Shown here: piece after piece, positions 1-8,511 of the stretch
Numbering within the stretch: the stretch's first letter is position 1
How the letters are laid out: each line of letters starts with the position of its first letter
NCBI RefSeq assembly: GCF_900105945.1
Contig: NZ_FNSO01000004.1
Coordinates: 6,762,001 to 6,826,000 of the forward strand
Length of the DNA stretch: 64,000 nt
Direction: 5' to 3'
From: Amycolatopsis tolypomycina
Lineage (GTDB): Bacteria; Actinomycetota; Actinomycetes; Mycobacteriales; Pseudonocardiaceae
Made by a program: the position numbers and the translations under genes
Notes under the pieces: model-generated
Told to the model about the DNA's origin: nothing
Database searches by the model: none
The model's input: only the letters and a program-made list of their open reading frames with translations

Positions 1-757
1 AGGCGGGCTTGCGCTTCTCCAGAAACGCCGCCATGCCTTCGCGGGCGCCGGGCAGCTGGGACGCCGCGGCCATGACCTCCAGCGCGATCGCGTAGGCGTC
101 GGCCTCGGGCCGGTCGAGCTGGGCGTAGAGCGTCACCTTGCCCATCGACTTGCTGGCGCGGCTGCCGCGCGTCGCCCGGGCCAGCAGTTCGGCGACGGCG
201 TCGTCGAGCTGCTCGTCGGGCACGACCCGGTTGACCAGGCCCCAGTCGAGCGCCGTCGCCGCGTCGATGACGTCGCCGGTCAGCGCCAGCTCCATCAGCC
301 GCTTGCGGCCGATCGACCGGGCCACCGGCACCGCCGGCGTGTGGCAGAACCAGCCCCCCTTGCCGCCCGGCAGCGCGAAGCCCGCCGACTCGGCGGCCAC
401 GGCCAGGTCGCACGACGCCACCAGCTGGCAGCCCGCCGCGGTGGCCAGGCCGTGCACCCGCGCGACGACGACCTGCGGGATCGACTCCATCGTCTTCATG
501 ACGTCGGTGCACAGCGTCAGCAGCTCGCGCACGCCCGTCAGGTCCCGCGCGGCGACGTCGGCGAAGTCGTGCCCGGCGGAGAACACCGGGCCGGCCCCGG
601 CCAGCACGACGCCGGTCGCGTCGGACGTCCCCGCCTCGCGGAACGCGGCGAGCAGCTCGGCGAGGTGGTCCGCGGACAGCGAATTGCGCCGCGCCGCCCG
701 GTTCATGGTGATCGTGACGGTGTCGCCGTCCCGCTTCACGAGGAGATGCTGGTACAT
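1..757 (-). CDS. Enoyl-CoA hydratase/isomerase family protein (3' end outside window)
   Basis: The crotonase fold is readable over 252 codons; the C-terminus runs off the left edge. The oxyanion-hole segment SAGHDFADV (about residue 68) and the second segment GLATAAGCQLVASCDLA are present. The usual catalytic glutamates of true hydratases are not seen: the region normally reading like PExxxG is LPGGKGGWFCHTPA, which resembles the ECHDC3-like subgroup. Dehydration activity is therefore uncertain and the substrate unknown. The ATG start at 757 lies inside the last codons of the upstream regulator (22-nt overlap), so the two are probably co-transcribed and coupled. Fold assignment is secure; function is inferred. 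Confidence 0.85.
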   Translation of the reverse strand, partial: MYQHLLVKRDGDTVTITMNRAARRNSLSADHLAELLAAFREAGTSDATGVVLAGAGPVFSAGHDFADVAARDLTGVRELLTLCTDVMKTMESIPQVVVARVHGLATAAGCQLVASCDLAVAAESAGFALPGGKGGWFCHTPAVPVARSIGRKRLMELALTGDVIDAATALDWGLVNRVVPDEQLDDAVAELLARATRGSRASKSMGKVTLYAQLDRPEADAYAIALEVMAAASQLPGAREGMAAFLEKRKPA

Positions 758-1716
758 GCTTCGACGGTAGACCTTCGGAATGTGCGCCGGTAGCTGTCCG
801 GGCCGACACCGGCTTCGGCGCGCATCCGCCGCCGGAGGTTCGCCGCCGTGCCCAGCCCGGAGCGCTCGGCGACCCGCTCGACCGGCAGCGACGTCGTCTC
901 CAGCAGCCGCTGCGCGTACCGGACGCGCTGGACGCGCAGCCAGCGGCCCGGCGTCACGCCGGTGGCCGCGGCGAACTCGCGGTGGAACGTCCGTTCGCTC
1001 ATCCGCGCGTGCCCGACGAGGTCCTCGACGCCGATGCCGTCCCCGAGGCGGGCGAGCGCCCAGTCCATTGTGGACGCCAGACCGGGCCGGCCTGCCGACG
1101 GCGGCAGCGGGGTGTCGACGTACTGGCGCTGCCCGCCCTCGCGCGCCGGCGGCATCACCAGCCGGCGTGCCAGCGTGGCGGCGACGTCGGCGCCGTGGTC
1201 GCGCCGGACCAGGTACAGGCAGAGGTCGAGGCCGCCGACGACGCCCGCCGACGTCAGGACGCCGCCGTCGTCGGTGTAGAGCACGTCGCGCTGCAGGTCC
1301 GCGCGCGGCGCGACGACGGCGAGCGCGTCGAGGTCACGCCAGTGCGTGGTCGCCGGCCGGCCGTCGAGCAGGCCGGCGGCGGCGAGGGTGAACGCGCCGG
1401 AGCACAGCCCGGCGACGGTCGCCCCGGCCCGGTGCGCCCGGCGCAGCGCCGCGACGGCCGCCGGGGGCACGGGCGCGCGGGGGTCGTCGCGGCCCGGCGC
1501 CAGCACGAGGTCGCAGCCGTCGAGCCCGGCGAGCCCGTGCGTGGCCGCGACGTCGCCGAAGGGTGACACGGGCGTTCGCGCCCGGCCGGAGCTGCACAGC
1601 CGGACCGTGAACGGGCCGATCCCGCTGTCGGTCCGGTCCTGGGCCCAGACCTCGCCGATCACCGCGAGGTCGAACATCCGGGTGCCGGGCAGCAGCAGAA
1701 CGCCGACGGTGCGCAT
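736..1716 (-). CDS. GlxA-type AraC family transcriptional regulator
   Basis: 326 residues. The N-terminal half is a DJ-1/PfpI-like (class I glutamine amidotransferase fold) domain starting VGVLLLPGTRMFDLAV, with the nucleophile-elbow-like AGLCSGAF near residue 107. The C-terminal third is an AraC double helix-turn-helix (GVEDLVGHARMSERTFHREF, then RVRYAQRLLETT). This architecture belongs to the GlxA/FtrA regulators. The ATG at 1716 is chosen because the PfpI domain starts immediately; an in-frame ATG six codons upstream is possible. It is divergent from the isochorismatase-like gene (71-bp gap) and overlaps the enoyl-CoA hydratase start, so both neighbours are candidate targets. The ligand is unknown. 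Confidence 0.88.
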   Translation of the reverse strand: MRTVGVLLLPGTRMFDLAVIGEVWAQDRTDSGIGPFTVRLCSSGRARTPVSPFGDVAATHGLAGLDGCDLVLAPGRDDPRAPVPPAAVAALRRAHRAGATVAGLCSGAFTLAAAGLLDGRPATTHWRDLDALAVVAPRADLQRDVLYTDDGGVLTSAGVVGGLDLCLYLVRRDHGADVAATLARRLVMPPAREGGQRQYVDTPLPPSAGRPGLASTMDWALARLGDGIGVEDLVGHARMSERTFHREFAAATGVTPGRWLRVQRVRYAQRLLETTSLPVERVAERSGLGTAANLRRRMRAEAGVGPDSYRRTFRRSTVEACTSISS

Positions 1717-1787
1717 GGCAGAAAAGTATCGCATCGCGCGTCTTCTGCCACTCCCCACGCGCCGGTCACGCGGCGAAACTCGGCGGT
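1717..1787. promoter_or_regulatory. Divergent promoter region between regulator and isochorismatase-like gene
   Basis: This 71-bp spacer separates the starts of two divergent genes and must hold both promoters. It is less GC-rich near 1718-1745 than its surroundings. I see no clear inverted repeat, so no operator is claimed. Confidence 0.4.
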
Positions 1788-2357
1788 ATGACCGAACCGG
1801 CACTCATCCTCATCGACGTCCAGCGCGGGTTCGACGACCCGGAGTTCTGGGGCCCGCGCAACAACCCGGGCGCCGAGGCGAACATGAAGGCCCTGCTCGA
1901 CGCCTGGCAGGAGCGGCGGCTGCCCGTCGTGCTCGTGCACCACGACTCGCCGAAACCGGGCTCGCCGCTGCGGCCGGGGCAGCCCGGCAACGACTTCAAG
2001 CCCGAACTCGACGGCGCGCGCCCGGACCTGGTGTTCGGCAAGCAGGTCAACTCGGCGTTCCTCGGCGACGTCGACCTCGACGCGTGGCTGCGCAGGCGCG
2101 GCATCACGAGCATCGTCGTGGCCGGCATCCAGACCAACTTCTGTTGCGAAACCACCGCGCGGATGGGCGGGAACCTCGGCTACGACGTCACTTTCGCCCT
2201 CGACGCCACGTTCACCTTCGACCTCCCGGGCGTGACCGCCGACGAGCTCTACCGGGTCACGGCGGCGAACCTGGCGAACCAGTTCGCCACCGTGAAGTCC
2301 ACAAAGGACGTCCTGGCGGAGCTCAGCCGAGACCGTTCCGCTCCCGGATCAGGCTGA
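1788..2357 (+). CDS. Isochorismatase-family cysteine hydrolase
   Basis: 189 residues, usual for the family. The Asp-Lys-Cys triad is visible: D10 in LILIDVQRGF, K85 in LVFGKQV, and C119 in the signature GIQTNFCCETTAR. The family includes isochorismatases, nicotinamidases and N-carbamoyl or ureido hydrolases; substrate cannot be told from sequence. The last 35 bp overlap the 3' end of the convergent mutase gene, so both C-termini are encoded on opposite strands of the same DNA. Its position divergent from a GlxA-type regulator suggests control by that protein. Confidence 0.9.
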   Translation: MTEPALILIDVQRGFDDPEFWGPRNNPGAEANMKALLDAWQERRLPVVLVHHDSPKPGSPLRPGQPGNDFKPELDGARPDLVFGKQVNSAFLGDVDLDAWLRRRGITSIVVAGIQTNFCCETTARMGGNLGYDVTFALDATFTFDLPGVTADELYRVTAANLANQFATVKSTKDVLAELSRDRSAPGSG

Positions 2358-4341
2358 CGATGCCGTCCATGATCCCGGTCAGCTCGTAGTCCTTGGGCGT
2401 GAACACCCGGGCGATGCCGCGTTCGGTGAGCAGCGCGGCGTCGTCCGGCGGGATGATGCCGCCGACGATCACCGGCACGTCGCCCGCGCCTGCGGCGCGC
2501 AGGCCGTCGACGACGTGCGGGACGACCTCGAGGTGCGAGCCGGACAGCACCGACAGCCCGACGACGTGCACGCCTTCCTGCACCGCCGCCGCGACGATCT
2601 GCTCGGGCGTCAGCCGGATGCCCTGGTAGACGACCTCGAAGCCGACGTCGCGCGCCCGGACGGCGACCTGCTCGGCGCCGTTGGAGTGCCCGTCCAGGCC
2701 CGGCTTGCCGACCAGGATCCGCAGCCGTTCGCCCAGCTCCGCTTCCGTTTCCCGGACGCGCGCGCGGACCCGCTCCAGCTCGGGGTCGCCCGCGCCGGCG
2801 ACGGCGGAGGCGGAAACGCCGGTGGGGGCCCGGTATTCGCCGAACACCTCGCGCAGCGCGCCGGCCCACTCGCCGGTGGTCACGCCGGCCCGTGCACAGT
2901 CCACAGTGGCCTCGAAGAGGTTCTCCGTGGTCCGCGCCCGCTCCTTCAGCGCGGCCAGCGACCGCTCGACGGCCTCGTGGTCACGCTGGGAACGCCACTC
3001 CTCGATGGCACTGACGGCGTCCTTCTCGACGGCGGGGTCGATCGTCTCGATCGCCTTCGCGCCTTCGGCCTGCAGCGGAGACGGCTCGGTCGTCGCGAAC
3101 TTGTTGACCCCGACCAGGATCCGTTCGCCGTTCTCCATCTCCCGGCGGTACTCGGCCAGCGACGCCACCAGCTGCGACTTCATGTAGCCGCTCTCGACCG
3201 CGGCGACCGCGCCGCCGAGGTCCTGCACGCGGGCGATCTCCTCGCGGGCACCGGCCATGATCTCGTCGACCTTGGCCTGGATGACGTGCGAGCCGTCGAA
3301 GATGTCCTCGTACTCCAGCAGGTCCGTCTCGAAGGCGAGCACCTGCTGCATCCGCAGCGCCCACTGCTGGTCCCACGGCCGCGGCAGGCCGAGGGCCTCG
3401 TTCCACGCCGGCAGCTGGATCGCGCGGGCGCGGGCGCCGCGCGAGAGCGACACCGCGAGCATCTCCAGCACGATCCGCTGGACGTTGTTCTCCGGCTGGG
3501 CCTCCGTCAGCCCGAGCGAGTTGACCTGGACGCCGTAGCGCAGCCGGCGGGCCTTCGGATCCGTGACGCCGTACCGGTCGCGCGTGAGCTCGTCCCAGAG
3601 CGCGGTGAACGCGCGCATCTTGGACATCTCCTCGACGAACCGGACGCCGGCGTTGACGAAGAAGGAGATCCGCGCGACGACCTTCGCCATGTCGGCCGCG
3701 TCGACCTGCCCCGAGTCGCGGACGGCGTCGAGCACGGCGATCGCGGTGCACAGCGCGTAGGCGACCTCCTGCGTCGGCGTCACCCCGGCTTCCTGCAGGT
3801 GGTAGCTGCAGATGTTGATCGGGTTCCACTTCGGCACGTGGTGCACGGTCCAGGCGATCACGTCGGTGATCAGCCGCAGGCTCGGCCCCGGCGGGAAGAT
3901 GTAGGTCCCGCGGGACAGGTACTCCTTGATGATGTCGTTCTGCGTGGTGCCGGCGAGCTTCGCGAGGACCTCGTCGACGTCGCGCCCCTCGGCCTCGGCC
4001 TGCTCGCGCGCCACGGAGACGTACAGCGCGAGCAGCCACATGGCCGGCGCGTTGATGGTCATCGACGTGTTGGCCTCGGCGAGCGGGATGCCGTCGAAGA
4101 GCTGCCGCATGTCGCCGATGTGCGACACCGGCACGCCGACCTTGCCGACCTCGCCGCGGGAGAGCTGGTGGTCCGGGTCGTAGCCGGTCTGGGTGGGCAG
4201 GTCGAACGCCACCGAGAGGCCGGTTTGCCCCTTCGCCAGGTTGCGCCGGTAGAGCTCGTTCGACGCGGCCGCGGAGGAGTGCCCCGCGTAGGTCCGCATC
4301 ACCCACGGTCGGTCTCGCTCGCGGTCCGTTGGATACGGCAC
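2323..4341 (-). CDS. ecm: Ethylmalonyl-CoA mutase (MeaA/Ecm type), adenosylcobalamin dependent
   Basis: 672 residues. The protein has the large substrate-binding barrel (starting near RPWVMRTYAGHS, then GLSVAFDLPTQTGYDPDH) and a C-terminal B12-binding domain with the DxHxxG motif GLDGHSNGAEQ around residue 570. Single-chain length and the sequence after the N-terminus match Streptomyces MeaA rather than the two-subunit methylmalonyl-CoA mutase. It would interconvert ethylmalonyl-CoA and methylsuccinyl-CoA in the ethylmalonyl-CoA pathway, using adenosylcobalamin. The GTG at 4341 is chosen because GGAGGTG lies just upstream; an in-frame extension further up is not family-like. No crotonyl-CoA carboxylase/reductase is in this window. 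The 3' end overlaps the convergent isochorismatase gene by 35 bp. Confidence 0.92.
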   Translation of the reverse strand: MPYPTDRERDRPWVMRTYAGHSSAAASNELYRRNLAKGQTGLSVAFDLPTQTGYDPDHQLSRGEVGKVGVPVSHIGDMRQLFDGIPLAEANTSMTINAPAMWLLALYVSVAREQAEAEGRDVDEVLAKLAGTTQNDIIKEYLSRGTYIFPPGPSLRLITDVIAWTVHHVPKWNPINICSYHLQEAGVTPTQEVAYALCTAIAVLDAVRDSGQVDAADMAKVVARISFFVNAGVRFVEEMSKMRAFTALWDELTRDRYGVTDPKARRLRYGVQVNSLGLTEAQPENNVQRIVLEMLAVSLSRGARARAIQLPAWNEALGLPRPWDQQWALRMQQVLAFETDLLEYEDIFDGSHVIQAKVDEIMAGAREEIARVQDLGGAVAAVESGYMKSQLVASLAEYRREMENGERILVGVNKFATTEPSPLQAEGAKAIETIDPAVEKDAVSAIEEWRSQRDHEAVERSLAALKERARTTENLFEATVDCARAGVTTGEWAGALREVFGEYRAPTGVSASAVAGAGDPELERVRARVRETEAELGERLRILVGKPGLDGHSNGAEQVAVRARDVGFEVVYQGIRLTPEQIVAAAVQEGVHVVGLSVLSGSHLEVVPHVVDGLRAAGAGDVPVIVGGIIPPDDAALLTERGIARVFTPKDYELTGIMDGIVSLIRERNGLG

Positions 4342-4426
4342 TGGACACCTCCGGCGGTGGACGTTTCGTCGAGTGTACCGACCGGTAACATAGGTGGGCA
4401 GTGGAATCGGCCACGTCCGGGTGACG

Positions 4427-4777
4427 TCAGTCCGCGGCCTGGGCCACCTCGACCAGCTCGCGGATCCGTTCGGGCTCCGCCACGGCGACGAACTTGATCG
4501 GGCTCCGGCTGCCGGCGAACCGCAGGGGCACGGAGTAGCCGAGGACCTCGACGACCAGGTCGGGTTCGGTGAAGGTGAGCGTGCCGAGGCTGCGAAGGTC
4601 AGGGCCGCCACGATCACGTTGACGAACGGGAATCCCTGGTCCGGAACGGGCCGCAGCCACCGCCACCGTGCCGGCGGCCGGGAGGAACCACTCGATCCCC
4701 GTCGGCACCACCCGCTGCGGCCGTCCCGACCACAGCTGCCTTTCCCCCGGCAGCAAAGCGATGAACGGTTCGTACAC
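4427..4777 (-). pseudogene. Degenerate copy of the tandem PH-like membrane protein
   Basis: An open frame of 116 codons. Its first 30 residues (FIALLPGERQLWSGRPQRV) and last 50 match the next two genes, but the middle is missing: the paralogues have about 60 more residues with two membrane helices and the start of the PH-like fold. At 4610-4680 a hydrophobic stretch (FVNVIVAALTFA) appears in another frame, suggesting an internal deletion plus frameshift. The open frame may still be translated, but it lacks the membrane part. It is the downstream member of a three-gene leftward array. Confidence 0.6.
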
Positions 4778-4792
4778 AGTGGCCTCCCGGGC

Positions 4793-5323
4793 TCAGCCGC
4801 TCGCCTGCGCCCGCGCGATCAGGTCACGGACCCGCTCGGCCTCCGGCACCGCCACCAGCACGATCGGGACCGGCATCGACCTCGTCTTGGTCTGCGCGCC
4901 GGCGAGAACGCCGAGAAGCCCGGCCGGCCCCCCGAAGGTCACCGTGCCGGCCCCGTCCCGGCCCGGGCGGGCGACCGGCGGCGGCAACGCGCCCAGGTAC
5001 GCCGACACGCGGGTGCGGCCCGAGACGCCGTCGGCCACGACGACCCGCCGGTCGGTCACCGCGTACACCGCACGGCGCATCGCCCACAGCCGCCCGGCCA
5101 CCGGCGCCCAGGCCGCCGCGAGCCCGCAGAACGCGAACACCGCGCCGATGTAGTGGGTCTGGCTCGACCGCCCGAACACCAGCGCGGAGGTGGCGACCAC
5201 GGACACCCAGACCACACCGGAGGCGAGCTGGTACCAGTCGAGCCCCTGCAGGGTGATCCGCCGCGGCCGTCCCGACCACAGCAACCGCTCCCCCGGCAGC
5301 AGCACGTTCCCCGGCACATCCAC
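4793..5323 (-). CDS. PH-like domain membrane protein, second of tandem array
   Basis: 176 residues. It starts with the shared motif LLPGERLLWSGRPRR, followed by two hydrophobic helices (about 30-50 and 58-80), then a bacterial PH-like domain recognised by YAVTDRRVVV near residue 90, and ends ERVRDLIARAQ. Members of this group are small membrane-anchored proteins of unknown function. It is paralogous to the genes on either side. The gap to the upstream copy is 60 bp, so the array is probably one transcript. Confidence 0.75.
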   Translation of the reverse strand: MDVPGNVLLPGERLLWSGRPRRITLQGLDWYQLASGVVWVSVVATSALVFGRSSQTHYIGAVFAFCGLAAAWAPVAGRLWAMRRAVYAVTDRRVVVADGVSGRTRVSAYLGALPPPVARPGRDGAGTVTFGGPAGLLGVLAGAQTKTRSMPVPIVLVAVPEAERVRDLIARAQASG

Positions 5324-5383
5324 GGCAGCCTCCCCGGTCCTCTTTGCCCGGTGACGCTCGGGAAGGCCGGAATGGTTGCCCGC

Positions 5384-5905
5384 TCAGGCGGCCGAACTGT
5401 CCGCTTCCGGCGGCGCCTGGCGCGCCTTGGCCTCGTCGATGGCCTTGGTGAGCAGGTCGCGGACCCGCTTGGGCTCGCCGACGCCGATCAGCGTCACCGC
5501 ACCCGAGCCGCCGAAGGTGATGGTCCCGGTGCGGGACGGGCCCGGCTTGAGCACCGGCGCCGACAGGGTGGCCAGCTCGCTGGCGCGTTCCTTCTGCCGG
5601 AACAGGCCCGACCGCGCGATGATCCGGCTGTCCGTCACGGCGTAGGTCGTGCGCCCGAGCGCGAGGTACCGGACGATCGACCGGCCGACCGCGCCGTAGA
5701 CACCGAGCACCAGCACGACGACGGCCACGGCCATCGTGGCGCCGCTCGGCTCGCGCGTGAGCAGGAACCAGAGCGCGGCGGCGGCGAGGACGAGACCGGC
5801 CGGGGCGATCACCCCGTCCGCGGCGACGTAGAGCGGGCGCTGGACCGGCTCTCCCGCCCAGAGCACGCGTTCACCGGGCAGAAGATCGATTTCGCCTGCT
5901 GACAT
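5384..5905 (-). CDS. PH-like domain membrane protein, first of tandem array
   Basis: 173 residues, the most intact and probably ancestral copy. Motif order: LLPGERVLWAGEPVQRP, two membrane helices (about 30-48 and 58-78), PH-like segment TYAVTDSRIIARSGLFRQKE, a glycine-rich strand RTGTITFGGSGAVTLIGV, then KRVRDLLTKAIDEAKAR. The segment ITDSRIIxRxGxxxxxxxxxxL is typical of bacterial PH folds. No enzymatic residues are visible. Function is unknown; a membrane or lipid-sensing role is only a guess from the fold. Confidence 0.78.
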   Translation of the reverse strand: MSAGEIDLLPGERVLWAGEPVQRPLYVAADGVIAPAGLVLAAAALWFLLTREPSGATMAVAVVVLVLGVYGAVGRSIVRYLALGRTTYAVTDSRIIARSGLFRQKERASELATLSAPVLKPGPSRTGTITFGGSGAVTLIGVGEPKRVRDLLTKAIDEAKARQAPPEADSSAA

Positions 5906-6058
5906 GGCCGAACACTACTCTGTGGCGGCGCCTCCCGCCGAATCCCACGTGTGCTCGTGCACGATCTGTGCCCGGCCGATCCCGCGGAACCGGGTGACCA
6001 ACTGTGTGACCGAAATCCGCGAGACCCGGCCGGGCGGCGTCGGTTAGCGTCAGTAGCC

Positions 6059-6685
6059 GTGACGTGGAGTTCGTACGGCAGTTACCTGGTCATCGTGGTC
6101 CTGATCGTCCTCGCGCCGGGGCCCGACACGATGGTGATGCTCAAGAACGCGCTGTCCGGCGGGTTCCGGGGCGGGCTGCTCGCGTCGCTCGGCATCTTCG
6201 CCGGCAACGCCGTGCAGGGCAGTGCCGCGGCGCTGGGGCTCGGCGTCCTCGTCGCCCGGTCGCAGCCGGTGTTCACCGCGCTCAAGTGGGCCGGCGCGGC
6301 CTACCTCGTCTTCCTCGGCGTCCAGGCGCTGCGCGGCGCGTTCCGCGGTGACTACCAGGCCGTCGAGGCGGTCCAGCGCCGCCGCGGCGGCGGCTTCCGG
6401 CGGTTCCGCGAGGGCTTCCTCTCCAACATCACCAACCCGAAGGTGCTGGTGCTGTACCTGTCGGTGCTGCCGCAGTTCCTCGACCCGGTGCGCACGACGA
6501 CGTGGGACGCCCTCGCGCTCGCCTACACTGTCGCCGTGCTCGGCGTGGTGTGGCTGCTGGTGCTGCTGGTGTTCGTGCACCGCGTGCGCGCGTGGCTGGA
6601 GCGCCGCCGGGTCCGGCGCGCCCTCGACGGCGTCACCGGAACCGCCCTGCTCGGCTTCGGTGCGGCACTGGCCTTGGAGTCCTGA
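6059..6685 (+). CDS. LysE/RhtB family amino-acid exporter, copy 1
   Basis: 208 residues with about six predicted membrane helices and the family signature APGPDTMVMLKNALSGG near residue 20, then FREGFLSNITNPKVLVLYLSVLPQF. The GTG at 6059 is preferred because family members begin just before the first helix; an upstream in-frame ATG at 5951 would add 36 non-hydrophobic residues. The stop and the start of the next gene share one base (TGATG), so they are coupled. Members export amino acids or derivatives such as lysine, threonine or homoserine; the substrate here is unknown. Confidence 0.85.
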   Translation: MTWSSYGSYLVIVVLIVLAPGPDTMVMLKNALSGGFRGGLLASLGIFAGNAVQGSAAALGLGVLVARSQPVFTALKWAGAAYLVFLGVQALRGAFRGDYQAVEAVQRRRGGGFRRFREGFLSNITNPKVLVLYLSVLPQFLDPVRTTTWDALALAYTVAVLGVVWLLVLLVFVHRVRAWLERRRVRRALDGVTGTALLGFGAALALES

Positions 6686-7308
6686 TGACCTGGAGCACGT
6701 ACGCGGCTTTCGCCGGGATGATGGCGTTCCTGGCGATGATGCCGGGCCCGGACACGATGGTGGTGCTGAAGAACGCCCTCACCGGCGGCGCCCGCGGCGG
6801 CGGCTGGGCGTGCGCGGGCATCACTGTCGCGAACTTCCTCCAGGGCACGGCGGCGGCGCTCGGCCTGGGCGCGGTGATCACCCGGTACCGCCCGGTGTTC
6901 GAGACGGTGAAGTGGCTCGGCGCGGCGTACCTGGTCTTCCTGGGCATCCAGGCGCTGCGCGGGGCGTGGCGCGGGAACTACGAAGCCCTCGACGACGTCC
7001 GCAAGGCGCGCGCGTCCCGGGTGCGGCGGTTCCGCGAAGGGTTCCTCTCCAACATCACCAACCCGAAGGTGATCGTACTGTACCTGTCGGTGCTGCCGCA
7101 GTTCCTCACGCCTTCGTCGACGCTCGGGGACTCGCTGCTGCTGGCGTACACGGTCGCGGCGCTGGGCGTGGTGTGGCAGGTGGTGCTGCTGTTCTTCGTG
7201 CACCGGGTCCGGGGCTGGCTGCGGCAGCGGAAGGTGCGCCGGGCGCTGGACGGCGCGACGGGCACCGCGCTCGTGGGCTTCGGCGCGGTGCTCGCCTTCG
7301 AAGGCTGA
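6685..7308 (+). CDS. LysE/RhtB family amino-acid exporter, copy 2
   Basis: 207 residues. It is clearly homologous to the preceding gene along its whole length (MPGPDTMVVLKNALTGG and FREGFLSNITNPKVIVLYL are almost the same), so the pair arose by tandem duplication. Topology is the same six-helix pattern. Its start overlaps the previous stop by one nucleotide. The two may work as a heterodimer or have split substrates; the sequence does not say. It is convergent with the downstream hydrolase gene, with a 12-bp gap. Confidence 0.85.
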   Translation: MTWSTYAAFAGMMAFLAMMPGPDTMVVLKNALTGGARGGGWACAGITVANFLQGTAAALGLGAVITRYRPVFETVKWLGAAYLVFLGIQALRGAWRGNYEALDDVRKARASRVRRFREGFLSNITNPKVIVLYLSVLPQFLTPSSTLGDSLLLAYTVAALGVVWQVVLLFFVHRVRGWLRQRKVRRALDGATGTALVGFGAVLAFEG

Positions 7309-7320
7309 CGCTTCGAAAGG

Positions 7321-8511
7321 CTAGAGCGTCCGGTCCAGCCAGTCGTAGATCCGGCCCGCCGCCAGGCGCTGGGCGCCGACGTGGCAGTGCGCGTCCGCGC
7401 CCTCCTCCGCCGTGAACGTCAGCAACGTCTTCGGTGCCGTCAGGTGCGCGTACAGCCGCCGCGGCTCGGTCTCCCGGTCGCCGCCGAAGAACAGGTCGTC
7501 CGCGGCTTCGCAGACCAGGACCGGGCAGGCGATCCGCTCCGCCACGCCGTCTTCCAGCGTGTACTCCAGGTACTTCGCGATGAACTCCCGGTCGGTCGCC
7601 GCGCCCAGCACGTACCGGCCGTGGTCGCACGCCCAGCGCAGCGTCGGGCTCGCCTCGCGCCCCGCCGCGAGCAGCGCGTCGAACTCCTCGTCGTGGTCGG
7701 CCCGGGCGCGGCGCACGATCTCCGCGCGCGGCCACGGCAGCAGCCCGGTCACCGCCGCACCCGCGTCGTACACGCCGTCCACCGCGACCACCGCCGCCAG
7801 GCGCGGCTCGAACGCCGCCGCCCGCGGGGCCAGCATGCCGCCCAAGCTCACGCCGAGCAGCGCGAGGCGCGCCGGGTCGACACCGTCGAGCGTCAGCGCG
7901 AAGTCCACCACGGGTGTCACCACGTGCTCCCAGTCCGGCCGGAACACGAGCTTCTCGCGCCGGACCGCGCTCGGCTGGCCAGGACCGTCGAACGTCAGGA
8001 CGTGGTAGCCGTGCGCGGCGCCCGCCGCCGCGCCCATGAAGTGGCACTCCTCCGCGCTGCCGTCGAACCCGTTGTGCATGATCAGCAACGGCTTCGGCCC
8101 GGCACCCGGCGCGCGGTAGAAGTACCCGCGCAGAACCGTGCCCTCGTAAGGGATTTCGACCGGCTCGGCCACCTCCGCGCGGCGGAAGCACTCGACGCTG
8201 CGGTCGTACGCCGCCGCGATGCGCGGGTCCGCCGGGTCGCCGTGCAGGAAGAACTCCGACGAAAAGTAATACGTCGACGCGCGCAGCAGCAGGTCGCGCG
8301 CGGTGACGGGCCCCGCGTCGGCCGCTTCGGTGTAGAGCCGGTCGGCCAGCGCGCGGTAGGCGTCGTGCCAGCTGTCGTAGTCGCCCGGCGTCACCGTCGA
8401 CGCCGCCGCGAGGACCTCGCCGAAGTCCGAGCCGCCGTAGGCCGCGTGGCCGAACAGGCGCAGGGTCTCGAACCAGAACTGCTGGTCGTCTTCGAACATC
8501 AGCTGCTTCAT
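7321..8511 (-). CDS. Alpha/beta hydrolase of the FrsA/dipeptidyl-peptidase-like type
   Basis: 396 residues. An N-terminal helical region of about 140 residues precedes a catalytic alpha/beta hydrolase domain with the nucleophile elbow LLGVSLGGML, an acid in EAADDLFFGGD and a histidine in DAHCHVGAQ. This two-part layout fits the FrsA-like or 2,6-dihydropseudooxynicotine-hydrolase-like group. The ATG at 8511 follows GGAGGA and overlaps the preceding stop (ATGA). It is the last gene of a three-gene leftward operon with an NmrA-like reductase and a SnoaL-like protein, probably controlled by the divergent TetR. The substrate is unknown. Confidence 0.82.
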   Translation of the reverse strand: MKQLMFEDDQQFWFETLRLFGHAAYGGSDFGEVLAAASTVTPGDYDSWHDAYRALADRLYTEAADAGPVTARDLLLRASTYYFSSEFFLHGDPADPRIAAAYDRSVECFRRAEVAEPVEIPYEGTVLRGYFYRAPGAGPKPLLIMHNGFDGSAEECHFMGAAAGAAHGYHVLTFDGPGQPSAVRREKLVFRPDWEHVVTPVVDFALTLDGVDPARLALLGVSLGGMLAPRAAAFEPRLAAVVAVDGVYDAGAAVTGLLPWPRAEIVRRARADHDEEFDALLAAGREASPTLRWACDHGRYVLGAATDREFIAKYLEYTLEDGVAERIACPVLVCEAADDLFFGGDRETEPRRLYAHLTAPKTLLTFTAEEGADAHCHVGAQRLAAGRIYDWLDRTL

